This document shows, one piece after another, positions 11,821-23,266 of a stretch of DNA of 64,000 bases. The DNA comes from Asterochloris sp. CNOR1. Lineage: Eukaryota > Chlorophyta > Trebouxiophyceae > Trebouxiales > Trebouxiaceae. A model generated the notes under the pieces. That model did not search any database and had not been told where the DNA came from. It saw only the letters and a program-made list of their open reading frames with translations. The stretch lies in the NCBI GenBank assembly GCA_963969365.1, contig OZ017749.1, positions 868,001 to 932,000 of the forward strand, read 5' to 3'. Position 1 is the first letter of the stretch. The number at the start of each line of letters is the position of its first letter. The translations under genes and the position numbers were made by a program.

Positions 11821-14502
11821 CTAGGTGGTGGTCCATGCCTGATCCATGTCTGGCATTCCTTGGGCTCTCGCGCCAGCAGGTGCATGGTTGCTCTTGCCAA
11901 CAGAGGCGCTGTTTGGCCGCACCCGCAGACGGCCTCCTGGCACTGCTGCCTGCGGGAGGCAGGCAGGCTCCTCGATCAGGCTGGGTCTACCTGCAGCACA
12001 CCTTGCCAGTGTCAAAAGGTGTATGTGGTGCCTTACAGTGGTCAAAGACAGGGCTATCGCATGGACTGGCGCCGCCCCAAGCAGCAGCCAGCTGCATGCA
12101 GCAAGGGTTACCAGGCGACTCAACGCCCTCTCCTGCAGCAGCGCCTGCAGTGGCCGCCCTGCAAGCCAAGCTGGCAGGTGGGGCTGATCTGGGCCGGGCC
12201 CCTGCGCGTGGCGTCAGCTGCAACGCCACCTGGACCTGGCGCTGGACGTCCGGCCCCTGTCCCACATCATAGCATGTGAAGGCGTCTGCAGCCTGCTGCG
12301 CTTGGGATCCGGAGGGCATGCACTGCTGCATGATGCCAGCCAGCAGCCTGTTGGGCAATGTGTCAGCGGCCCGACCCTGCAGGCAGCCACTGCAGATGGA
12401 AGGCAATGGCTTCCAGTCAAAATCTGCATGCTCAACCAATGGCACGATGTGGGACTCTGATGCCCAATGGTGCTGTTCAGGCAGCAGCGCTGTGCAGCTA
12501 CAACATTGTAGATCTCAGCCGGGTGCTTAAAGACATGTGCACAGCCATCAATCAGAGTCAAGGGCCCTGGGCGGCACCCACGCACCGCTCGATCCTGCAG
12601 GTCTGCAATGGTCGGGGTGGCTGCCATGACTCGCGGCGTCTGCAGGGTGAGAGGGCCCTGGCGCAGAAAGCTGGTGGCCTTGGGGGAGGCAGGCATCACA
12701 GGCTGGCCCCTGGCAGAGTCCTGCCTCAACTGGCGGGCGCTGGGCGGGCGCTCTGCAGCATGACAGGGCCGTCACAGTGAAACAGCCGTTCTGCAATGCA
12801 TATACTGCTCTGCTGTGTTTTGGGGAGACATCAATAGTTTGAGCTGTCCTTGTCCGCACATGCAGCAGGCTCATGGGCTGCAAAGCGTGCTCATACTGCT
12901 GGGGCTGTTGAGTGAAGGGTGCATGCTTGCCTGGCACCGGATCCTCATTCTCCTGCTCTCGCGGTGTGGTGTGACCACCCAGGACTGTGAAGTCCAGCAA
13001 ACCACTCAGAGCCAAGGTGGGGCTGCGATGCCTCGCCGTGGCGCTGCCTACGCAGCACGACTACAGAGCAGTCAGCGACTCCCCTGAACAAAGCCACAAA
13101 ATTCCAGGCAGAACCGCAGCAAAGAGCAGGCCCCAGCAATCAGCAGGCAGGTTTACCTGTAGGCTTGGCAGGGACCCTGGCACGGGGGCTGGCAGACTGC
13201 GGCCGCACCCTCGACCCCCGCTTTGGCGTGGCCGCCAGCGCGGGGGTCCTGGGCGACTGCACGCCCTCAGTCCGGCTGGCCTCCGCATGGGGCTGCCAGG
13301 CCGCAGCAGCAGCTGCAGCGGGGCTCCTTGCTCCCTGCGACTCTGCGGCTGAGCGAGGCCTCTTCAGGCCGCGAATGATGAGGCTTGGCGAGGGCTGTTC
13401 GGCCCCAGGGGCCTGCCCTTTCCCCGACATGGCTGCCATAGGAGCTGCCAGCTTATATGCTGGCCGCTGCGAAGCCACCCTCCGCTCCACGTCACCATCT
13501 GCATTGCCTGTGTGCAAGCGCTGCCTTGCGGCAGTGCTGTGTGCATCCAGTGTGGCTGCATGCTGCTGGCAAGGGCTGGCCTGCATGACCAGAACGAAAG
13601 GTGAGCAGTGCAGGCACGACCAGGGAGACACGCTGAGCAGTGCCTACGCAGGACGACCGGAAGAATTTGTCCACCTTCTGCACTGATGCTGAGGCACGAG
13701 ATGACTGCTGCTGTTGCTGTGCACAATTTGCAAGGCCCTGCCTCGCTGCCTCGGCTCAGCGCGGGCTGCACACCTGATGTGGAGAACGCAGGACAGGCGT
13801 GCTGCCTGGGCGGGCAGGGGAGCGTCCTGCCGTGCTAGGACGCCGCTGCGGTGCTGGCCTGAATGTGACTGTAGCAGGGTAAGGGGAGCCGGTTGCCAGG
13901 GGGTCTGCTGCTGCTGTTGTGGGACCTGCTTGGGAGGCACCTGGTGTGCGACGGGATGCCAGGCGCTGCAGCATTTGCTGTGAGGCGGCTGACTGTGAAG
14001 CAGGAAAGACCTTCCGGATTGGCTCGCTCGCAATCCTAAAGCTTGGCTCAACTGCCCGCATCTGCAAGCAGAGGGAGCCTGAAACTCGCATGCATACATG
14101 GCAATGTGAATCGGGTGCTCTGGCAATTCAAGGCAGTCATACCTTGGCAGAGGGAACTGCCAGCCGCTCCTGCTGCCCATGAATCACCAGACTACTGCCT
14201 GCTGCCGCCGGCCATTGAGGCTCAGCAGTAGCCTCAAAGGAAGAGTATTCTGTCAGCAGAGATGGCCCAGAAGCTGCTGCCAATGACCGTGCCTCAACAG
14301 CAGCAGCATGTAAGGCTGCCAGGCGCCCAAGATACGCAGAGGAGGCTGGAACCCTGCAAGCAGGTCAGTTGAGCAGCCAATTTGCATCAGGACCAGAACT
14401 TGCCTTAGAGAGAGCATCCAAGAGTGGTTCTCACCCCTGACTGACCAAGCTGGAAGGGAAGTGAGTCCAATGCCCTGGTGCACAGCCTTCAGAAGCTGGC
14501 AT
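11821..14502 (-). CDS. Disordered basic Ser/Ala/Pro-rich protein, unknown
   Basis: Exons: 14435-14502, 14143-14353, 13774-14061, 13157-13580, 12931-12984, 12582-12752, 12112-12423, 11821-11990. They total 1698 nt, 565 aa, with all phases consistent. No family recognised. The middle (about residues 94-350) is low-complexity and basic, with several SP/TP sites (RSPARPGSTP, QSPRTPALAATPKRGSR, SASPRARVP), the kind of tail that cyclin-dependent kinases phosphorylate. An Ala run follows ARSP. A more ordered segment near 410-470 (HFDWKPLPSICSGC) has several Cys. The C-terminus is SNHAPAGARAQG, then MPDMDQAWTTT. The short exon 12931-12984 ends at a consensus GC donor (CCAG|GCAAGC). Composition suggests a nuclear or cytoskeleton-associated, lineage-specific protein (inference only). 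Confidence 0.6.
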
Positions 14503-14903
14503 GCTCGGGAAAAAAGGAGTCCCTCACATGGCCTCATGCCACTGCTGATGCTATGTGCCTGTAATGAATGAGCTGGGAGCCATCTTCTGTCCCTTCATGA
14601 TATATGATGCCAAGAACGGGAGTAAAACATGTGCTTGCTGTAATTACAGCTAGCTGTTGTGGGAGCAGCACAACGTGAGCACACCATTCCTTCGATTCTC
14701 ACAGCACGGCAGGTGCTAAGATTGCAGAGTGTCACTTCTGGCAAACAAGGCCAGCGAGAAAGCTGGGCATGCGGGTAAAGATGACACAGGTGTGCAAAAG
14801 CTAACTCATGGGAACCCACTGGTCTGTGGATCTCAGGCCGCTGCCAAGGTGGCAGTGAGGTACCGTCGCTGAGGCCAGTCTTGCACCCGGTCTGCTCAGC
14901 AGC
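14503..14903. promoter_or_regulatory. Divergent promoter region, disordered protein / PAM
   Basis: 401 bp between two start codons facing away from each other. It should contain both promoters and 5' UTRs. No specific motif identified. Confidence 0.45.
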
Positions 14904-17900
14904 ATGCGTCCAGCACTGCTGGCAGCCTGTGTGCTGTTTGGAGCTCTCCAAGGGCACGCTGAGGACCAAGCAGAGGCACCCGGTGCTCAGACACCAGAAG
15001 ACGCCTGTGAGTTTTTGCGTTCATGGCCCTATCCTGCTCGTCACCTGGCTCCCCACAGTTTAGGTATGCATCAGTCTTGCTTGACAGAAAGGGTGCCCTG
15101 CCTGCCTGCCACCGTTGCCCGTCAGGCTTCCGAGACATGCGCTTTGCTATTCCAAGGCACAGCCTCTGCTTCCTACTGCGTAACAGAATCCTTGCTTGGC
15201 ACTGTCGACCATCCAACACCAGTGACAGCAGTTTCTCCCTGTGGTCACCCTACCCCACTGGCACGGTGCTTTGCTCCTGCTACCTCACAGCAATCTGTGC
15301 CTAAGGCTGCAACTTGAGTGGACGCCACTTGCCTCAAGAAACGCGGAGTAAGAATGCAGGTCCAGTATAGTGCGTTGCTGCTGCTGCCTCACATTAGTTG
15401 CTGGCTGCTGCAGTAAGCTGGGTGGAGGCCACAGTGCCCAAGGACTATGCCGTGCGGGGTCAGGATCAGTACATCTGCTTCCCAGTGCCTCTACCAGACC
15501 ACCCCTCCAAAATTGTCTCTATCCAGCCCCTCTCTGAGCAGTCAGTGGTGCACCACATGCTGCTGTTTGGTAAGTGCCTGGGCCTCCTTGCAAGTCAGGT
15601 CCTGAGCAATGAGTGATAAACGTCTCTTGCACTCCACTACCGTTTTGCCGTGCACCATTGCCTGCTGCTATCAGTGCTGACACACCAGTGCTGCCTTATC
15701 AGGACTGCTGCACTGCAAACTACCAAGCTGCTGAGCTTGCTTGCGCGCAGCCCTGCAAACACACACTGAGGCACAGCTGCAAGCAGAGTCATCTGCTGCA
15801 GGTGTCAGCATCTTGCAGACCCAGCATGAACTGAGTCATCACTGAGCGAGCACCTGGCTGCAGGCTGCCAGCGTCCTGGCTCAGGAGACCCTGCCTTCAA
15901 CTGTCAGATGACTCGCCCCTGTGGGGGCGCCTTTGAGCGTGTCATGTATGGCTGGGGCAAGAATGCACCACTCATGCAGCTGCCTGAAGGTGTGGGCTAC
16001 TCAGTTGGTCCAGGGTCAGCAATCACCACTCTGGTCCTGCAGGTGGGCTCGGACTGCTTGCATGGTGCATCGCCAAATCTTGCTGGTGAAGATTGGCAGA
16101 AAAGGGACCATCGTGCGCCCTGGCAGCTGCAGCTGATGCATGCTGGGCATTGCTAGCCTGCCAGATGGCTCTTGGCGACCAGCTCCATTTGCCACTGCAT
16201 AAACTTGCAGGCCTGTCTCCAAGGCACTGCTCATAAACCCCCAAATGCCCCAGGCTGCACCCGTCCCTGCAGCAACAGCAGCCTCCCTGTGCGCCTGCTG
16301 CAGGTGCACTTCCTGCAGGAACGGCCAGCAGAAGACATGTCGGGCATTAGGCTGGGCGTGTCTCCCCAGCCCACCCCACTGGCTGCGGGCATGCTTGCCT
16401 TTGCCGTTGGCTTTGAGATCCCACCCAACCAGGAGTCCGTCATTGTTCCCAACGAGTGCTGTTACAGTGGCTTTGAGGACCTGACAGGCTTTGCCTTTCG
16501 GGTGCACACCCATGCAATGGGCAGGTGAGCCCCACCCTGTGCCTTCTGCCCACCTCAAGCCCCATCTGCGTACACCCTTCCCTGGTTTGTGGTGAAGTTG
16601 CTTCTGAGGCCTGCTCGCCAGCTCTTCATGCTTGCCTGCTGAGCTGGCCCTTGAGTTGTGCTGGCTGCTTCTGAAGGCAAGACACTTCTTTGTGCACAGT
16701 CGCTTACATTGCATTGAGCCGGACGCCAGGCGCCAGATCCCTGCTGGGCGCTCCTGGCAACACTGCACATGGTTGTATTCCCTGTTCTTGCAAGTCAGTG
16801 TCCCCATGTGGCTGCCCTATAAGTTGGCCTTCTAGCTGACTGCCTGTCCAAGCACCACCCAGTGGGCGCATTTGTTTTGTGCTCGCCCTGCACTCATCAC
16901 TGCTCATGTGTGATACTGTGTTCATGCGCAAACCAATGCCCTGTGTTTTCTGCATTGACATGGAATGTGCGAGCCTTTGACTCACTGAGGAACCTTCACC
17001 AGTGGCTCTGCAGGTCTGTCTACCTGGACAGGGTGGAGCATGGCGATGGGATGGACCCCCAGCGCTTGTGCGAGCATGACCCACAGCTGCCCCAAGGGTT
17101 CACGCCGCTGTCTGAGCCACTGAGGCAAGCATGTACTTCTTGCAAAGTGGCTGTCTCACCTGACCCCTCAAGAGCCTGTACCTCAACCTTGTACCAGGGC
17201 GGCCATGACACAGCTGTGCAGCAAGTGGTGTAGTGCCTGTTCCACCTTGATCCACGTCTGCCTCTCAGCACAGCAGCATTCCTCTGTGCAGGATTCGGCC
17301 AGGGGAGGCGCTGCGCGCCTCATGCGACTTCTCATCGGCAGCAACAAACCATGTCGTGCGCGCTGGGGCATCTCATCACGATGAAATGTGTAACCTGTAC
17401 ATGATGGTCTCCTCTGAGCTGCCCTACTTCATGAGCTGCAATGGGGGTGTGGCTGCGGTGTCGGGGCGTGGCGCGGGGGGCATCCCTGCTCCAGCTCACC
17501 TGGAGGCAGACAGGCATGCGGCCTGGCGACCCCCCCAGCAGGCAAGCGCACATGCCTCTGCAGGCATCAGAGGGTCCTGGGCTTCGGCAGGCACCTGGCG
17601 CCACGGTGTCATGGGAGGCAAGCCCTCATGCCCCTGGCATGTGTTGTGGCAGCCCCAGGTGCATCTGCAGGCAGGCGTCGTCACAGTTTGCTGCGAGGAC
17701 GTCGCTTGCATCCCTGGCCCAGCCCACCTAGAGGCAGACAGGCACCCAGCCTGGTGTGGTGCTGCAGTAGGCAAGCCTGCTCATCCCACAATGGTGGGAG
17801 CATAGGAGCTTAGAAGCATTGTTGAAATCAACAGCCACCTTGTGGGCGCGGCAGGCTCACAAGCGCCCCCTCTGCCTTGTGTGCTGCAGGCATCAGCCGC

Positions 17901-20900
17901 AACGGGGTCAGCAGGCTGCGCTGCCAGAGAGGCACTGCTGCTAGTTTTGCTGCTGTCTGCAGAACATGGTGGAGCATATGTGAAGGCACCGTATTGCACG
18001 GGAGCTTTGGCTGGCCGTCATGCTCAAGCAGACCTGAATGCGCTGCTCTCAATGGGTGGCAAGCCACAAGAGCAGCACAGCAGGCAGCAGCCAGACATGT
18101 TGCAGCCTCATGGTCCTGGCGGTGCCTTCGTCCAACAAGCTCTGCGGTGCTGCAGGGCACTGGCGAGCCAGAGTTTGTGAACCCAAGCGGAGCGCCGCAG
18201 GCAGCCGTTGGCCAGGTCTCAGCAGTGGCCCGTGGCTGGAACGGTACGCTTTGGATCTTCCACCGCGGTGAGCGCGTTTGGGACGAGGACTCCTTCAGCG
18301 CCGATGGGCGGCGCATCACCTACAACACCCCCATCGCAGCTGACACGGTGGTGCAGATCAACCAGGTGGGGCCCGCGTCTCAGTGTTGCAGCGCTGGGAC
18401 TAACAGGCTTGGCACTGGTGTTTGTTCCAGCCCCAAATGCTGCTGGTCTGTGCCTGCATGGCACTGGCACGATGATGTAGTCCTGGGACGCCAACCTGTG
18501 CTACAAGCCCCACAGCTGCAAACAGGGGAGCACCCACTGCATGCTTGAACAGCTGAGTGCTGCTTTTGCAGCCCACAAACTGCAAACTGGTGTCCTGTTC
18601 CTTGCTGTCCACTCTCTGCAGCCTGCTGCATTGTTGCTCGCGCAAAGGCGCTGATTGTCGACCTGTTGCTGCAGGACACAGGCGCAGTGCTGCAGTCCTG
18701 GGGTGCCAACCTCTTCTACATGCCCCACGGGCTGACGGTGGACCCTGAGGGCAACATCTGGGTGACCGATGTGGGCCTGCAGCAGGCTCTCAAGTTCTCG
18801 CCCAGTGGCAAGCTGCTGCAGAGCCTGGGGCAGCTGCTGGAGCCAGGGAGCACCGAGGACCAGTTCTGCAAGCCCACCCACGTGAGCGTTGAACTGGGCG
18901 GCTGGGCCGCTTTGATGTTGGCTGCCCTGAACCATCCATGGCACACATCTTGTGCCGCGCTCAACTGGCAGGCAGCCTGCAGGGAATGGGGCCGCCTCCT
19001 GCCTGACGTGCCGGTCCTCCTACCGCCTGCAGATACAGCACCAAGATGCAATGTGAGCCACCTGCATGCCACAAGGGCACCTGGGCACCTGACGGGCATG
19101 CAAGGCTCAGCGCAAGAGGCATGCTAGGCTCAGCGCAGCCGTCAGTCTGGGACAAGCATATAGCACACGTTTGCCCTTGCCTGCCTGCAGGTTGCGGTGA
19201 CCAATGATGGCACCATCTTCGTGGCTGACGGGTACTGCAACAGCAGAGTGGTCAGATTCAACCCCAACGGCACCTTCCACGGCCACTTTGAGCTGCCAGG
19301 CTCAGGTGCCCTGGCTGTCCCTCACTCCCTGGTGCTGGATGAGTGCCGCAACACTCTATATGTTGCTGACAGGGAGAGCAGCAAAGTGCACAGCTTCGAC
19401 CTGGGCAACCACCAGCTGACAGGTGTGGCCCCACAGAGCTAGTAAAAGCCATGTGGGTCTCGGTGTCAAGCAGGCAGCTCTTTAATCTGGCACCTGTTAT
19501 CGGCCTTGCCCTGTCCTGATTTCAGAGGGTGCCTGGCAGCATGGGCATGCAGGTGCTCGGCAGGTCCCTGCTGCCACTGCCTTCACCTTGCTGCAGCTGA
19601 GATTGCATCGACAAAGGGGTCTTCCGAATGCTGCTCAAGGCATCTGCAACTTGGAGACATGCATCCTGTCCCACATGGTCCTTCAAGTTTCAGATGCCTG
19701 GTCATGCAGGTTCTGACAGGCTTCCCAGCTGCTGCTGCAGGCACCTGGGACCTGGGCAAGGAGGGCTTCCCATACGCCATCACTATGGGCCCCTATGGGC
19801 AGATCCTGGCACTGTGCTGGCAGCGCGAAGCGCCAGGGCAGCCCACCAACATGGTGCTGCTGGCCGCGGGGCCGGGTGAGGCTTCTCAGGGCGACCCAGT
19901 AGCTGCACTGCCTGACTGACTGGGTGGTGTGCCCCTGTTGACGGCTGCCTCTTATGCGCACCTGGGCACAAGGCAGATCGCAAGACCTGGTGGGACCAAC
20001 CGGGTGACGCCTGGGGTGCAGCAGCCCGAGACTTGAGTGCTCAAGGCTGAAGTCGTGCTGATCCCAGCCTCTCACAAGCGTCCTATAGCAGGCGCCGGTT
20101 GGCTCAGTGTTCGCTCTAAGATTGAATCGGTGGTAACTCTGTGTCAATGCACACATTTCAGCCAGCTCAGGCAGTAGTGGCCCTCCCTGCACGCGGTCTT
20201 TGCAAGGATGCTTGGCAGCTGCTTACACATCGTGCCAATTGCCAATGCACATATCTCAGCCAGCATGCACAGTGTGTGACTTCCTTGCGGACAACTGCCC
20301 TGGTGCTCCTGCCCATGGGCAGCCTGAAGATCTCATTCACAACACCTCTCAACTCCCTTCAGGCACACCTCCTGAAGACATCTGGCGGGCAGATGGTGTG
20401 CAGACGCCCCACGACATTGCCCTCACGGCAGCCCCGACACCACACAAGGGCAATGGCGACCGCGCGGTGGCAGTGCTTATCGCAGAGACCAGGATGAGGG
20501 GCAGCAGTCTGCGCAAATTCATTCTGCTGCCAGAAGGTGGTTGTGGCAGCCTGAAGCCTGCTGCTGAGAAAATCTGCAAGTTTTTGGCAAGATGCTATGC
20601 TTGCTTCCTCTCTGCTGCTTCTGTGACCTGCTGTAGCTGCATCAGTGGCGTAGCCCAACTGGGTGCTGTGCAGCAGACATCATAATGCCTGCTGCACTTC
20701 CTCGAGTCAATGTCTGGTGTGTCATTTGAGCATGGAGCTCCTGCTGGCCAATATGCAGGCAGCAGCACAACAACAGGACTGCTGGCCATGCTCCAGGCTC
20801 ACGCTGCGGAATCAGCAAGTCAGCAGCATAGACATCAATGACATGCCAGCTGCAGGCCTCAGCATGGCCTGCAAGTCAGCAGCACAGATATAAGGTGATA

Positions 20901-21540
20901 GGGCTGTCTTTTCACCAACAGGCTGCTGCGTGCTGCAGGCATGAGCATGGAAGAAGTCATTGCAGACGGTATGGAGGGCTCAATAGACTCGGCAGTTGCT
21001 AGGCACGGTATCGAGTCTACCCTCAATGTCACCACCAGCAGCGCTGTCCATGTGCATCCGCATGAGCCCGAAGCAGACTCAGCCGTGGTTCCCCGTACAG
21101 TGGGACACCCAGCCAACGGATCCCAGCCACAGGAAAATCTCACGACCAAGCGTCAGCATGCCACAGCAGCAAGTGGAACCGTTACTGAGGAGCATGTTTC
21201 AATTGAAGAGGAGCCAGAGGCACAAGGCTCCATCGCTGGGCTGGCCCACATCTCTTTGCTTGGGGCGCCGTTTGCAGTCATCTTTGCCATAGCAGCCCTG
21301 GCTGTGTGGCACCACTTGGGTCAAGAGGAGAAGGCTGGTGAAGCGCGTGACAAGCGCGATAGCCCATCCAGCGCTGAGCGCGTGCACCTCGTTGTGCAGG
21401 ATACTGATGTGCAGCAGGCCGTAAGTACTGCTCCTGCACCGAGAAGTGCTCATCAACGATGAACAGCCTTTAAGCTTTATTGTCACTACTAATGCTGATT
21501 GATTTCTGCATTGCATCTGCATTCTCAGGAGGACCACTAG
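14904..21540 (+). CDS. PAM: Bifunctional peptidylglycine alpha-amidating monooxygenase
   Basis: Exons: 14904-15006, 15414-15569, 15864-16042, 16304-16524, 17014-17124, 17292-about 17448, 18156-18365, 18675-18881, 19191-19422, 19741-19875, 20363-20536, 20939-21420, 21529-21540 (2379 nt, 792 aa). PAM converts C-terminal glycine of peptides to an amide in the secretory pathway. A signal peptide (LLAACVLFGALQG) is followed by the copper/ascorbate PHM domain with HHMLLFG (CuH site), LQVHF, HTHAMG and HDEMCNLYMM (CuM Met, about 289). The PAL lyase domain (about 315-628) follows, with FHRGERVWDEDSF, LFYMPHGLTVD, VADGYCNSRVVRF, VPHSLVLDECRN and TPHDIALTAAP. A linker, a membrane helix (about 733-752) and a 40-residue cytosolic tail complete it. 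The intron after 17124 uses a GC donor. The end of the 17292 exon is uncertain by a few bases. Confidence 0.93.
17479..17795. repeat. Diverged direct repeat inside PAM intron
   Basis: About 17479-17560 and 17707-17790 share CATCCCTG, CAGC/CCACCT, GAGGCAGACAGGCA, GCCTGG and GGCAAGC in the same order, 228 bp apart. Both copies lie in the intron joining the PHM and PAL parts of the gene. Confidence 0.75.
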
Positions 21541-22710
21541 TGTCAAACCAAAAGTTGTGAATTGCTGCTGTATCCAAGATGTTTACTTAACCTCAAGCTC
21601 ATGGACAATGCATAAAACGATATTCAGCATGCTGTTGACCCCACCCTGCAATGCAGCAGCCCCAAAAATGGCATTACAGACCAGGCTAGCACCAACTGCT
21701 GGCAAAACTGGCTGCAATGAGCTAGCCAGGCAGCACCCAGGCAGCAGCCAGAAGTCCAAGGAGCCAACAGCAGCTGGATAGGTGGAGAGTTAGCTGTACA
21801 TGATGCTGTGGGCAGGCGTGAGCACGCTACACAGGCTCTTGGTGCTACAGCTGTTTGGCCTGGCCATACTCTGTTCTCCTTAGCCTCTGCCACGAAGCAC
21901 ATCAGGTGCTGCCTGCCCTGCTGCTTAGCTATTGTTGCTGCTCCTCGCTGGCAGCGAGGTCAAGGCACTGCTGGCAGCGATGCACATGCTGCTTCGACCA
22001 GCCAGGCTAGGCCCACAAATGCACAGGCTTCCTGCTTGTTTCGCAAATGGTGAAGCCAGGGAGGGGCACTCCTTGCAGGGTGCTCAGCCTTCTTGGAAGC
22101 ATACGTTTGCATGGGTGCATGCATTGCAAAGGCAGCAGCAAGTGAACCAGCCCAGATGAGCTGCAGGGGTCACCAATCGTTGTGCAAGGCAGCCAGACTT
22201 GTGCAATTGTTGCAGTAGGCTTGTGACTGACTTGAGAGGCCCATCTGCTGTTTGAGCATAGCACGTGACCATCACCACCACTATGTGCAGCAGCGCTGCA
22301 GCCACCGGCTCCTGGTAGACCTAGTGGATGCTCAATAGATGCGCAGCAGAAGCTACATAGCCACCGTCGGACATCAGCACAGAAGAATATGCAGAAAGAG
22401 CTCATAGTGCTCAGCCCTATCCACTCAGCCCCATCCTGCAGGTCAGACCCAGCCTGCTGCTTCCTTGCAGGCAGCCAGAGCCTGGACGTCGCTGCGACAA
22501 AATCTATGGAAAGCATCTCCTCAACTTCATTAATTGGGCTGAAGATGACACTGGTCGCCAATGGTGGGCACAGACAGAAGTTGGGAAGTGCACCAAAAGT
22601 GCCCAGAGATGATGACAGTGACCACTTCATGATTTACTTGCCAGATAGCAATGTGTTCTCAGTGGCTCATGACAATGATCAAATCAGAACTGGTGTCACA
22701 TGCCTACTTG
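21541..22710. other. Gene-free convergent spacer
   Basis: About 1.17 kb between the PAM stop and the stop of the tail-anchored gene on the other strand. The open stretches here lack splice-consistent or family-like features. I see only 3' UTR and spacer. Confidence 0.5.
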
Positions 22711-23136
22711 TCATACGCCAAAGAACACGAAACGCCACAAGGCCAGAGTGAGTCCCAAGATTAGAAGGCTTAAGATCGCAGCAGCCACACAGAGTATGTA
22801 TAGCTGAGTCTGTGGCAGACATTGCCACGCCTCTGTCCACTTCCTCTCAATGGCATCATAGCTGCCTGTGAAAGCCTCCAGAGCGCTGATGCGTGATCCA
22901 CGCCTGCCATCCTCTGTGATAGCCTGCCTGGCTACATTGCCAGCCTGCTGGACCACTATCTCATCCAGAGCCTTCATGTTGCTGGGTGCCAGCAGTTCCT
23001 GGAATGCTTGGGCCACTGCTGCATGAGCACCTGCCCTGGCATAGCTTTCCAGCTTCTCGTGCTCCGTCAAAACGTCTGCTTCGGCGGCATCAGCTGAGGG
23101 CAGGTGCCTGTGGGCGTGCTTCTTTCTGTGGAACAT
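22711..23136 (-). CDS. Tail-anchored small protein
   Basis: A single open exon from ATG 23136 to TGA 22711, 141 aa. The start is basic and His-rich (MFHRKKHAHRHLP). The body is acidic and probably helical, with Ala/Glu/Gln-rich segments (AVAQAFQELLAP, ALDEIVVQQAGNVARQ). The extreme C-terminus is one strong hydrophobic helix (LYILCVAAAILSLLILGL, then TLALW), ending FVFFGV. There is no signal peptide. This topology, cytosolic domain plus C-terminal anchor, is that of a tail-anchored membrane protein, similar in layout to SNARE-like or organelle-adaptor proteins. No family recognised. An upstream exon is possible, because a splice acceptor lies just 5' of the ATG in the same frame. It shares a 130-bp divergent promoter with the zinc-finger gene. 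Confidence 0.65.
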   Translation of the reverse strand: MFHRKKHAHRHLPSADAAEADVLTEHEKLESYARAGAHAAVAQAFQELLAPSNMKALDEIVVQQAGNVARQAITEDGRRGSRISALEAFTGSYDAIERKWTEAWQCLPQTQLYILCVAAAILSLLILGLTLALWRFVFFGV

Positions 23137-23266
23137 GAGTCTCCCCAGGAGTGCAGACTGAAACACACAGCGTTGCCAGAAGTCATTCAGAAGTCAGGCA
23201 TTTAGGATAAATGACCGACAATTGTTGACCGGATATGCCAGGGTCTCTTTTGCCAGCTCCTGATCG

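Noticed and set aside
21421-21462. PAM ending by read-through after 21420
   Set aside because: A strong GTAAGT donor at 21421 and a good acceptor at 21528 give an in-phase last exon (EDH, stop), so splicing is preferred.
22007-22630. 207-codon - strand frame downstream of the tail-anchored gene
   Set aside because: No family resemblance and no consistent exon structure; it sits in a convergent spacer.
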